A stretch of 64,000 nucleotides of DNA, taken from the NCBI GenBank assembly GCA_021186555.1, contig JAJKFL010000005.1, positions 42,155,635 through 42,219,634 of the forward strand, read 5' to 3'. How positions within the stretch are numbered: position 1 is the first letter of the stretch; the number at the start of each line of letters is the position of its first letter. The DNA comes from Reticulitermes speratus. Lineage: Eukaryota; Arthropoda; Insecta; Blattodea; Rhinotermitidae. The position numbers and the translations under genes were made by a program. The notes beneath the pieces are model-generated. The model was not told the origin of the DNA. It saw only the letters and a list, made by a program, of their open reading frames with translations, and ran no database searches. Positions 11,026 to 21,320 of the stretch are shown here, one piece after another.

Positions 11026-12394
11026 GTCATACGACAAGTATGATTCTCCAGCCCCCCCCCCCTTTTCTGCCGTTCTGCTTCCTTCAGGTACAGTTTCGTC
11101 AGCGCTGTTCGTTCCGTTGTCCCTGATACTCCGGCCTGACCCGTAACCTCGATGTACGCTGCAGTCAGTGGGGCTGCTCGTCACGTGCATCGCCAACAGT
11201 ACGCAGTTGAACCCTTCCACCAATCGCAGTTTTCTGTAGCCCACATTGAAAGGGCATAATTTCTAAATATCGTTACTTGACACATGTTTTGGTCAAACAA
11301 GTCGTTGATGTTTGGTTGATTCTATCAACGGAGCAGCCAAGTTATCGGCATTTTTACTGGACTGACTGACGGGACTGACTGACCTAAAGCCAATACAGGC
11401 AGTATAGCTTATGCAGACTATACTAAAGCGCCAGTTCGTGGTACTTGTTTGCTTTGTTACACATTTGTGATCTGTGGACATCCCTGGCAAGGTGCAACAT
11501 GCTAATTATATGACGTTTGAAGTCATAATTTATGATGTATCAAGGTCATTTTTATAATGATTGTCAGTGGGTACCGAGAGGGAAATCAGGAAACCCGCGT
11601 GTTAGCAGGAACGCCAACCTTGCCATTTGAAGGTCGTGGCAGCAGCAGTAGCTGTATTTGTATGAGTAATGTAATAGTATTTGTCCTGTTCGAGTGGCTG
11701 AAAGGTGACTGTTATTCCGTATTATGAAAGACACAAAAAGCATTTTGCGCGAAGTTCGGTGACAAAGATGGCCGTAGTTCAACCCGCAGTATGAATGAAT
11801 CTTTCACTGGTATGTGTGTGAATTCTGTTCGCATCCTCTTGTCGGCACTAGCACAGAAGAACGACCGACTGGCTAGACTGATCACCGACTGGCAGGAATA
11901 CTATTTTGTCGGCCGCAAGCTGTGGTGTGCTAATTTGCATAAATCCGATGAGAAGAATATCCAGTCATCGCTATAACGTATGAAATAACTGGTCATTTAT
12001 TATGTAAGAATTCTTGGGGCCGGAGGCTACTTTTTTTATATGTCTACAGTGAGTGCAGAAACAAGATGAAGCATGTTTTTATTAAAGGTTAAAACATAGC
12101 TTGTGTGTTTTAAATGTTGCCTATTGATGCGGGTTGTGTATGAGGGGGTAGTCATAGAGATTAGTGCTAGAACTTTGGTACCTTTGCAAATAATAAAAGG
12201 CTGAGTTATCCCTGGCGGAGTGCGTGATTAAGTTAAATGGCTCCTAACTTCGACTTAATTACACTGTTTATTTACGTACACCGTTACGTTAAATCATCAT
12301 TCTAAAACCACTTTTTATACTGGTATTTCTTGGACATCGTATAGAATTACACAGCCATTTCTCGGTTGACGTTCATTTCCTCAAAGTGAGTGGG
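11026..12394. other. No recognised feature
   Basis: Several short ORFs (60-81 codons) occur on both strands, none with recognisable motifs. Confidence 0.45.
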
Positions 12395-12651
12395 GGTTTT
12401 TTTTTTCCTATGGCTCGACAGCCCTCCTCCTCCTTTCGTCGAGGTTTCATGATCACACACATTTGAGACACACCACAGTCGGTAGGACTTCTCTGGACGA
12501 GGGACCAGCCCGTCGCAGACACCTCTACCTGACAACACACAACACTCACAAGAGACAGACATCCATGCCCTAGGCGGGATTCGAACCCACAATCCTAGTA
12601 AGCGAGCGGCCGTAGACCCAAGCCTTAGACCGCACGGCCACTGGGATCGGC
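12395..12651 (-). mobile_element. SINE-2 copy, near full length
   Basis: The poly-A end appears as T10 at the left, then the body (GGTAGGACTTCTCTGGACGA reversed) and the tRNA-like head at the right (GGGATTCGAACCCAC...CCACTGGGATCGGC). No clean target duplication is seen. Confidence 0.85.
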
Positions 12652-12902
12652 AAAAAGAGGAGCTTATCTTCCCATTAATGATTTCCTAGCATAATATAAG
12701 GTTACTATGAATATACGGCTTACTGTTAATAGCTACGAGCAATAAGGATTAGATATCTTTTGTGTTAATTATTGCAACAGGACTAGCATTTATAGTATTT
12801 TTTTGGCCATGAAACGCAAAGATTTTGACAGAATTTTATTCTACGATTGGGTAACTCCGTTAATATGGTAGCATTGTAAAATTCAATACTGTAATTACCA
12901 AT

Positions 12903-13115
12903 TACGCAGCGTGTGTTGGTAGTTGTTCACCGACGTTTTGAGAGAGCTTATCGATCCCATTTTCAAGGGTGAGTTAGTCTTCTTAACTGCTTGACCCTTG
13001 AAGATGGAAAGAATAGGCTGTCCCGAAACGTCGGTAAACGACTACGCTGCGTTGCGTCCCAGAAGAACGATGGCCTCAGCTACACCGTAGCTGAAGCCTG
13101 AAATTTCAGATAACG
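12903..13115. mobile_element. Foldback Penelope-like element with two facing cores
   Basis: Two arms are inverted around ~12980: ACGCAGCG...CACCGACGTTTTGAG on the left and GTCCCGAAACGTCGGTAAAC...GCTGCGT on the right. Each arm carries the GAAGATGG / GAAACGUC module pointing outward. The tail GTCCCAGAAGAACG...GAAGCCTGAAAT continues on the right. There is no ORF. The left core is badly mutated (GTTTTGAG in place of GTTTCGGG). Confidence 0.55.
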
Positions 13116-13349
13116 TTTGCCTAATTACAGTTTCGACATGAACCACATACAACTACAGTAATTAATGGTTTGTTAATTCTCCCCAGAAAGGAACTGTTAA
13201 TGTAGTGTTTAAGTTTTTTTTGTGGTGGTTTGAAGCCGCTTCTTTATACCAGATGCACTTTCGTTTTATGGACCGTCTCTTAATAACCAAATGTTGCAGT
13301 GTTCTTGAGAATCTGATAGTGGGCTTAGTTAGTCAAGGAATTCTTCGGC
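13116..13349. other. No recognised feature
   Basis: Nothing recognisable on either strand. Confidence 0.35.
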
Positions 13350-13500
13350 ATGTGTGGAACATGAAAGTTCACTATTCTGCTCGCAAGAGCTGTCCTGAAC
13401 CAGCTGTATCTAGTCAAACGCCCCACACGCACAGTGTTTATGATCGGTCTTAATATTATCCAGCCATTTACGCCGTGGTCTTCCAAGTGATTGTATTACA
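13350..13500 (-). pseudogene. Non-LTR reverse transcriptase C-terminal tail
   Basis: The minus-strand frame reads GRPRRKWLDNIKTD, the hallmark GRPR..W.DNIK.D of the post-RT tail, followed by a degraded DWI.LAQD region with an in-frame stop. It belongs to the same family as 1420-1585, but here the upstream GRPR motif is retained. Confidence 0.7.
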
Positions 13501-15869
13501 ATTTTGGTAATTTTCGCTTCATTTCCGTTCCACATTTGCAGCGGCGTGAGGATGCTAAACAGGCACAGCCCCACTTACCCGGTTATGACTCCATGTTATG
13601 TAGGGGGCGTGGAGGTATGTATCGGCACTATATCTGTATTTTGTGATTTAATGTCTTATGGGAAACATCTTGGAGAGGGCATTGAGCATTTAGGACATAT
13701 ATGGGGATCGTGGTAAAGATTTTGTATTAAAATTACATCACAAACGGAACAAGGAGTCGACAATTTCTGTCAGCCGGTGTCATCCGTTGCTACTTACAGT
13801 GTGGGTTTGGATTGATTTAAGAGTAGTTTCTTGTACTACGAAGTGTTATTCACACAAGATAATTGATCATGGGAAACATCTGAACATACGTACGTTAATA
13901 CAACATGATAAGTTTGGAGCGCTGGCTGATTTCTTGTGATTTTTTCCCGCCCCCTAATGACGATGCATGATGGTGCACCAATTAAACCACCGTTTGAATA
14001 ATAACAATTTGTGGTACAAAGGAGGCCACTGAATCCTGTCTAGACTGAGCTTGGCGCCTGTAGATGCCTCTGTTGCTCTCCTTTCTACACAACCTCGGAG
14101 ACTCACGCATACGATGTCTGCATTCAAAATTTCCTATCATGCTTGTTTCTATAGACAATTCCTTAAAAGAATGTGCGTGCCGCATATTACCTTCAGCATG
14201 TACGTCTTCTGTCCACACTAAACTGTTCAGCTCCCTTTTCTGGCATTTTCTCTTGGGTTCTAACTGTACGTAGCACCTCGTTGACGTTCCAGAGGAATAT
14301 ACTGGTTTCATCTTCGGGGTAGAAATGTTGAGAACGGATGAAAGATGAAGTGTATATGGAACTTTTTTCGATTACCTGTTACACCGCGTCAGAATCCACA
14401 GGAACGCACTCAAGAATTCTCTATGATATCCGTGAAAATATGAAATCCTCGATTTGGCTCTGATTGAAAGGATTTTGACGAAATTTGATTGGAACTTCCG
14501 AAGATCAGAGTAAGTGGAAGATCTAGGCTTACATGACTTCGTGATATTTGAATGGTTCGTAGAGGAATGGACTGTAGATGGTTTGTATAGGGTCCATTGG
14601 TGGGCTATTGTGAAACGGCAATATACCTGCGGGTTCCTTAGAAGGAGAAGAATGTATTTATTATGCATGGTGACCGTCACTTGCTGAAGACTCTGCATGG
14701 GGTTAACGAAGTGCCAGCTCATAACATTATATAATTACTAAGACTAACGAATGTAAATACTTTGAGGAACGACGGTTCCCGATCCCAGTCCCTCAGCGTC
14801 ACATCACAGACGACCGGAATCCTCGGATTACACCGCCCTGAAAACGTCAAAAACTTGGAAGCTACTGGACATTTAAAAAGAGCAAGAAGGCAACCGTGCG
14901 TCATGTTTCATTAGTTGGCAAATCTGTTTTCGTGTTCTGGACGCCCCGGCATCGAGTCTTGCCTCGAAGGCCTCTGGCGTCTCAGGCTTTTTGTGATTTT
15001 ATCTGTCACATCTTACAAATACTGGGGTACTTTCTCTTTCATCAAAATCTTCCCAGTTCTTTTACAGTGATCGGCTCATTCAGTGCTGTGTAGGCTGTGC
15101 ACTTCTGAAGCCGTCCACGCATAATCTGGGAAACGAAGAACAACAAGAGGAGGAGGAGGAAGAGGAAGAATAGAAGGAAGAAGAGGAAATAATTGAATGC
15201 TGGACAGTTGAATACGTTAGGCTAGGTAACATTTCACTTTCAGCCATAACTTTGCCAAGCATATTTAACCATAACAAACGACACAAATTAGAGACATTCA
15301 ATGCTGACAACTGTGAATCATGTCAGAACGCTCTTTGTTGATGAATGCTATGATCTCCGGTCTATCGCAGCCATTAATTATGTTCCTGGAACTCCCCCCA
15401 CCCCGGGCCGTAAAGTGCACCAACCTGACCTGGCGCCGGAGCCTGTAATCATCCCGCAACTACTATCGTTGCATAGAATGTTACGCCGTCTCGTTTGTGT
15501 GTGCCAGTTAATTTTCTTGTCCTAGAACATTTTTTAAATTGCTTAGTAATTTCATTTTTATTGTTCTGGGGGCACGTTACATGTTTTTATATTGGCACCA
15601 AATGAAGGAATTACATTTTTTAAACAAAACGTTTGGTGTATATGATTGGGTGTTAAGAGCTGTTAATTTGAATACGGCGACCGCGCGGTCTGAAGATGCA
15701 TGGTCATGGACGCTGGAACGTGCATGTGTGAGTGTGTTTTCGTGTTTCTGTGTTATCCTGAATAGTTGAGAGGCCTTTGGGTAAACTGTCTCCCATTCAG
15801 CATGTATCTGTGAATTAATTATCATTGCTTTCGATATCCAGATTACAGAACGCGGAGTAATATGATTAG
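13501..15869. other. No recognised gene; purine-rich tract at 15140-15190
   Basis: A (GGA/GAA)-rich tract lies at 15140-15190. Elsewhere in these 2.3 kb I find no repeats, splice-bounded open frames or motifs I can name. Opposed ORFs at 13982-14311 and 14064-14273 are mutual shadows without recognisable content. Confidence 0.45.
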
Positions 15870-16426
15870 GTAAAGGTAAAAAGGTAAAGTTCTCCCTAGA
15901 ACAGGCCACGAAGGCCCAGAGGGGGAGTAGAGGTATAGCTGTACTCTTTCTTTTAACCTCGGCGCTAGATGAGGGTGGGTGGTCAACTCCACGCCCCGGC
16001 CGCTTTACCCCCGGGAAAGAGACCCGGTACCCATTGTATATTAGGCTGGGTGGGCCCCAGAGACGGTCTGGACGGCTGCGAAAAATCTCGCCCCAACTGG
16101 GATTTTTTTTTTCCTTTGATCCATTTTTGTACTTTTAAATCCTTCCTTCATGTCACTTTACGTTCCATACTACCGTCCTTACGACAAACACAACACAAAC
16201 ATCCATGCCCCCGGTGGGATTCGAACCCACGATCCCAGTAAGCGGGCGGCCGAAGACCCACGCCTTAGACCGCACGGCCACTGGGATCGGCATGATTCCA
16301 ACCCACGATCCTAGTAAGCGAGCGGCCGCAGACCCACGCTTAGCGCACGGCCACTGGGATCGGCTTCGATCCCTGCACCGTCCAGCCCGTAGCGAGTCGC
16401 TATACCGACTACGCTATCCCGGCCTC
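15870..16426 (-). mobile_element. SINE-1 copy split by a nested SINE-2
   Basis: The 14-bp duplication AGTAATATGATTAG at 15856-15869 and 16427-16440 brackets the whole unit. SINE-1 sequence runs from the left to 16103 (ends ACTGGGAT), is interrupted, and resumes at about 16365 (TTCGATCCCTGCACCGTCC) through its tRNA-like head. The outer element must be older than the inner one. Confidence 0.9.
16104..16363 (-). mobile_element. Nested SINE-2 with duplicated tRNA-like head
   Basis: Inserted in the box B region of SINE-1. T-rich left end, then an unusual body (16118-16190) unlike other SINE-2 copies, then a full reversed head (16209-16293, GGGATTCGAACCCACG) followed directly by a second, partial reversed head (16294-16363, CCAACCCACGATCC...GGGATCGG). 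ACTGGGAT occurs at both junctions (16096-16103 and 16353-16360), either as a target duplication or as microhomology. Confidence 0.8.
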
Positions 16427-16440
16427 AGTAATATGATTAG

Positions 16441-17239
16441 TGCATAACAAATTGGAAAGGATTAAAAAAGCACGAAGGCTTAATTTGAGGTAGGCCTACT
16501 ATCCTGGCTTTGCCTGAAGGAACTGAGGAAGTACACGAAAAACCTGCCAGTATAGCCATTATCCGGCCCGAGCTTTGAACACGGGACCATTTTTATCTAC
16601 GACGCGCCCTTTTGGAGAACCCGTGGTTACCATACGTATGGGTATACTTATTAGTGCGAGTGTTTGAAGTAAAACCCTGATCTCTTTCTTTCCGAAACAA
16701 CGACACATTCTACTAAAGTAGCATCTGTTTTCATGTTTCAGATTTAAGAGAGTAATAAAACACGGAAATAGGAAGCTCAGCTGTGTAATTTAATAACTGT
16801 AAAGATTACGTATTTTTGTATTGACTTTGTTCCCCGATCTAGACGAGATTCAATTCACAGCTGCGAAACCCCTTGGTAATACTTGGCAGTTACCTTGATA
16901 ACGACAGTTTTATTTTTATACCAAGTAATATTCGTCTGCTACTAAAAATTTTATTCCCTTTTATACTGGACTTTTTAAAATTCAGTTGTGTGTCCAGAGG
17001 TTTTGTTAAGATAGATTCGCGGAAGGCATTTGCTTGTACAGTAGACCTTAACGCATGACAAAATCTAGTTTCGATATTGGGCTTTTGTAGTAAACAACAT
17101 AAATTTTTTATGTTATATTATAACAGTTGAGGTGTTTTGAACTGTTGAATATTTGGTGCTGATTGCAAAAGGTCTCTTCTAAATTAATACTGTCTAGATT
17201 TCTTAATTGTAGCTAAAGTAGCATGCAGCGGCTTGGGGA
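16441..17239. other. No recognised feature
   Basis: AT-rich; ORFs at 16873-17058 and similar have no recognisable content. Confidence 0.45.
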
Positions 17240-17395
17240 AAACGCGAAATGCACGCATTATCTTGAGTCGAAAGCTGGGACACCGAGGAATAGATGGGAG
17301 GATAACATTAAGATGGATATTCGATACATAGGGTTTGAATATACAGACTGGAATTATCTGGTTCTGGGCTGGGTTTTCGGGTTCCATTACGGGTG
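17240..17395 (+). pseudogene. Non-LTR reverse transcriptase C-terminal tail
   Basis: The plus-strand frame reads AGTPRNRWEDNIKMDIR, then GFEYTDWNYL, ending at a stop after HYG. This copy preserves the W-E-D-N-I-K core best but has lost the LAQDRD segment. Confidence 0.7.
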
Positions 17396-17939
17396 AGAAT
17401 TATATGACCTGCGTTTTTGAATGAGGGTTCTGCTGCACTAGTCAAATATGCTTAGTATTCTGCACCGGGCCCTGTTCGTATTCCGAGTGACTTCTTGGAG
17501 TTGTGTGAAGTTTTCGTACTTGCCAATCGATCATGATCAGACATCTCTCATCTCTCAGAGATTGAATTTCAACATAAGTCGCTTGGGGGAACAATTTAGA
17601 CATCACGGTCTGAATGTCTGATTACTGAACCTGTATCATGAACTCCAACATTCCTGTTACAAATTTTATTACTTCAACCTAACAAAGAGCCTGATTAGTA
17701 CTTGCTTGGATCCAGACCAACGAGAAATTGTTAAAACACGACAGCCCACACTTTTCAGTTTGATTGATCTCGTGAAGGGTGAGTTGGCTTTTATATGAAC
17801 TAGTTTACGGAATGAAGCAGTTGTAGCTTGTAATTGGGCGCATGTCACAGACATACGTACTTGTTAAAGCTGCTCTGAATGTCATCCAGCTTTTTTACGC
17901 TGAGTCCCACTTGACAAGGTTTTGTTCGTTCAGGTAGGT
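17396..17939. other. No recognised feature
   Basis: Nothing recognisable on either strand. Confidence 0.4.
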
Positions 17940-18050
17940 AGATTGGAACCCATAGGTTCAATACCGTGTTCACAAGAACCAGCCACTAAACACAGCCAGC
18001 TGAATCCAGTCCATCCCCTCACCATTTTTGAGAAATCCATATTAATTATT
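17940..18050 (-). pseudogene. Non-LTR reverse transcriptase tail, short relic
   Basis: The minus-strand frame GMDWIQLAV...WFL-stop matches the last part of the tail family. About 30 codons remain. Confidence 0.5.
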
Positions 18051-18397
18051 CTCTAAAGGTTTGAGAGTGGTTGATTTATTATGTGAATGTTTTATTTGAC
18101 GCTTTCTGTTCTCTGAAGTAGCCTGCATTAGATATACACGGCATATGGTAAGTTGGCACTACTGCCTTCTTCAGGGAGTGGAGCCTATTTCCAAAACGTC
18201 ATTACAGTTTTCCACCAAACGGCTCTCAAACTTCGCGGGTTATTCCTTGACACATTTTTAGTGAGATGTGTTAAGTCAGTGTCAGCCGTTTCTAGTTACG
18301 CTTACGTAGTCATGTTTAATGTACTGTACGTTGTAACGTGTCGCGTACATCTTAAGCGGCTTGCTGTTCGAAATGACCTCTTGCATTGGCTATGCCG

Positions 18398-18577
18398 GCC
18401 GCAGCATAACTGGTGGTGGGGCCACACATATCGCGCAGGTTTTGAGCAAGAGAGACACCCTGGCACTCCAGGTTGGGGGTTGGGCGTGGAGCTGACATCC
18501 CCACCTCGTAAAAACTCATTGTCTCGGAACACCGGTGACGGGAGGGCCATGGTACAGAAACGTACCGAAGCGCCATA
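18398..18577 (+). mobile_element. Possible RTE-derived non-autonomous element
   Basis: The sequence GGTTGGGGGTTGGGCGTGGA, then GCTGACATCCCCACC, is a motif I recall from the 5' leader of insect RTE-type elements. Here it runs within ~100 bp into CCGAAGCGCCATAG plus a GAA-repeat tail, similar to the 3' end at 56745-56766. This suggests an internally deleted element. The family assignment is from memory and unverified. Confidence 0.35.
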
Positions 18578-18664
18578 GAAGAAGAAGAAGAAAGAGAAGA
18601 AGAAGAAGAAGAAGAAGAAGAGAAGGAGGAGGAGGAGGAGGAGGGAAGAAGGAGGAGGAGGAGA
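18578..18664. repeat. (GAA)n/(GGA)n purine tract
   Basis: About 85 bp of nearly pure purine on the plus strand, changing from GAA to GGA units. It is probably an expanded 3' tail of the preceding element. Confidence 0.9.
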
Positions 18665-19744
18665 TTGATTTTATGGTCCTTGTTTTTGTTCGTCCATCAA
18701 AGTGAAGGAATCACTGGCAAAATTATTTAATTCTCATAGCTGTCTGAAAATGCTGTATACATACAGACCTAAAAAAGGAGAGAAGTAAGATTATTAGCAG
18801 GTAAATAATTGTAGGATTCGATATTTTAAACTTTGGTTTCTGTTCGCTGTACGTTAAGACCAGCAAGCATTAACCGAATCTGAACTGGAGCCTAATGGGA
18901 TTTTCGTATATTCGGCTGTTAGTATACTAATTGTGTTGCATTGCATATGTACTGGAGGCACCCGAAACTTATTTGTTTTTGTAAGCAAATATTTTTTTTG
19001 CGTTGTATGATATTTACTGCATACTGTGTTTAACAAAGTGAAAAATTGCTAATAGTGAACGTCTCAGCGACTCGGTCTGAATCGTTTTGCGAGCCACACC
19101 CACCTCTATATCGTCATAAACCAAAATCTTCTATCGACCTTGTTACATAATTTATCTGTATTCTTCACAGTTGATCTGTGTTAAATCCGAATACTTCTGT
19201 CTTCATGTTGTTTTTTGATTACTCTTAAAACGATCAGTGATTTCATTTCCAGTGGCATTATGAGAGATCTCCAGTACGTGCAGTGACAGCTAGCTGTGCT
19301 GGCGGCTACCAGAGTGCTACTTCTTCTTCTCCTTCGATCAGAACCTGTCTTTGATGTAGGGAAAGTTATAAAACGTACATATCTGGCGTCAGTTTGCCGC
19401 CACTTGTTTCAGTATGGAATGTTGTTGAAAGATATGCCCATGATTACAAGTTAGAAGTACGTAATGTTATTTCAATACAACGCTTTTGTAGTTCTACATG
19501 TCTCGTGTCGATGGTCAGTTATCCCGGAGCTGTCGTATAGTTAACAGGTGCTCCAGTGACAAGCTGAACATGTTCGACCTGCTATCTAGATAACTATCAA
19601 GCTATCTAGATGACTTGATAATCGTGAAACGTTATTTACCTATTCTGACCACACGTGGCTGAAGCCTTTAGTTTCTTCTTCGATGTTGTAAGTATACAGA
19701 TGATTTTTTAATTGTAGGGTCTACGAAGGGTTTTACATAAAGCT
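18665..19744. other. No recognised feature
   Basis: TCTAGATAACT/TCTAGATGACT near 19585-19613 echo the palindrome cores at 26282-26344, but no structure is formed here. Confidence 0.4.
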
Positions 19745-19880
19745 TTCCCTTTGGACGTCATGAAGTCATGTGGAGGATTGGAGGTATAGCTCCAATCATT
19801 CTTAATTTCAGCGCTAGGTACAGGTGAGTGATCAGCTTCACATTCTGACCACCGATTCCCTGGGAAAGATCCCCGGGTAG
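19745..19880 (-). mobile_element. SINE-1 fragment, old, 5'-truncated
   Basis: The reversed 3' half of SINE-1 (GGAGGTATAGCTCCAATC, TTTCAGCGCTAGGTACAGGTG, GGGAAAGATCCCCGGGTA) ends abruptly at a microsatellite. The tRNA-like head is missing. Confidence 0.55.
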
Positions 19881-19882
19881 TC

Positions 19883-19932
19883 GTAATAATAATAATAATA
19901 ATAATAATAATTATTATTATTATTATTATTAC
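19883..19932. repeat. Palindromic (AAT)n/(ATT)n microsatellite
   Basis: About nine AAT units switch to about seven TTA units at 19910/19911, making an inverted repeat with arms of ~20 nt and no loop. Confidence 0.95.
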
Positions 19933-20244
19933 GTTACGAGTATTATTAATGCATTTGTTTTAAAGCTGTTAGCCGGCTCGTTTTGACATTATTGCCCAAC
20001 AACGTATTTGTCATTTACAGCATCAGTAAACTTACAGTAATAAATTTACCACGCCGTTAGCGGGAAGAACCGGAAGATATAACAGTGAGTTAATTGATCA
20101 CTTTACTGGGTGAATTAGTAACGTGACTTTGATTTGGTGACTAACCGGCTGACTGACGTATTTGAGTTACTGGCTTGAGTTTCTGAGTGTCTGAATTGGT
20201 TGAAGTTATGGTATCAGTTGTGGGTTTCTGACTAGAGTTGGTAA
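19933..20244. other. No recognised feature
   Basis: The TGACTGACG-rich stretch just before the minisatellite may be its decayed edge. Confidence 0.35.
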
Positions 20245-21320
20245 ACGTCTGGCGAGAGTTAGGGCCTTGTGCGTGCCACAGTTGAGTTAGAGCCTAGTGA
20301 GTGATGTGTTATAGCCTAGTTAGTGATGTGTGTTAGAGCCTAGTGAGTGATGTGTTATAGCCTAGTTAGTGATGTGTGTTAGAGCCTAGTGAGTGATGTG
20401 TTATAGCCTAGTTAGTGATGTGTGTTAGAGCCTAGTGAGTGATGTGTTATAGCCTAGTTAGTGATGTGCGTTAGAGCCTAGTGAACGTCTGGCTTGATTT
20501 AGAGCCTAGTGAGTGGTGTGCTAGAGCCTAGTTAGTGATGTGTGTTAGAGCCTAGTGAGCGTCTGGCTTGAGTTAGAGCCTGGCGTCAGTTAGATCCTAC
20601 TTACTGCTTGCCTAATTTGAGTTAGAGCCTAGTGAGTGATGTGTTACAGCCTAGTTAGTGATGTGTGTTAGAGCCTAGTGAACGTCTGGCTTGATTTAGA
20701 GCCTAGTGAGTGGTGTGCTAGAGCCTAGTTAGTGATGTGTGTTAGAGCCTAGTGAGCGTCTGGCTTGATTTAGAGCCTAGTGAGTGGTGTGCTAGAGCCT
20801 AGTTAGTGATGTGTGTTAGAGCCTAGTGAGCGTCTGGCTTGAGTTAGAGCCTGGCGTCAGTTAGATCCTACTTACTGCTTGCCTAATTTGAGTTAGAGCC
20901 TAGTGAGTGATGTGTTATAGCCTACTGCGCGTCTAGCTTGAATTAGAACCTGGCGTCAGTTAGAGCCTACTTGCTGATTGCCTAATTTGAGTTAGAGCCT
21001 AGTGAGTGATATGTTACAGCCTAGTTAGTGATGTGTGTTAGAGCCTAGTGAGCGTCTGGCTTGAGTTAGAGCCTAGTGAGTGGTGTGCTAGAGCCTAATG
21101 AGCGTCTAATTTGAGTTAGAGACTAGTGAATGATGTTAGAGCCTAGTTAGTGATGTGTGTTAGAGCCTAGTGAGCGTCTGGTTTGAGTTGGAACGTAGTC
21201 ATTTCCTGGCTTCAGTCGCCCCATTGTGACTAGCGTAAGACTCGACTTACAGTCTTATGAGTGTTTAGTTTGAGTTGGTCTGGCGAGTGGCTTCAGTTGG
21301 AGCCTAAAGAGTGGCCGGAA
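20245..21320 (+). repeat. Higher-order minisatellite (GAGCCTAGT family)
   Basis: The array is built on a ~22-24 bp unit GTTAGAGCCTAGTGAGTGAT. Between 20286 and ~20470 a 46-bp dimer (one GTTAGAG..GTGAG unit plus one GTTATAG..GTTAG unit) repeats four times nearly exactly. From ~20480 a larger block combining GTGGTGTGCTAGAG, GAGCGTCTGGCTTGA and GATCCTACTTACTGCTTGCC repeats about twice. After ~21190 units decay. There is no long ORF, and I see no copies elsewhere in the window. Confidence 0.92.

Noticed and set aside
11053-11062. Homopolymer runs (C, G) as regulatory elements
   Set aside because: They are isolated runs without surrounding conserved motifs. Simple slippage is sufficient explanation.
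20245-21320. CRISPR-like array
   Set aside because: Units are directly contiguous with no unique spacers and the context is eukaryotic, so it is a minisatellite.
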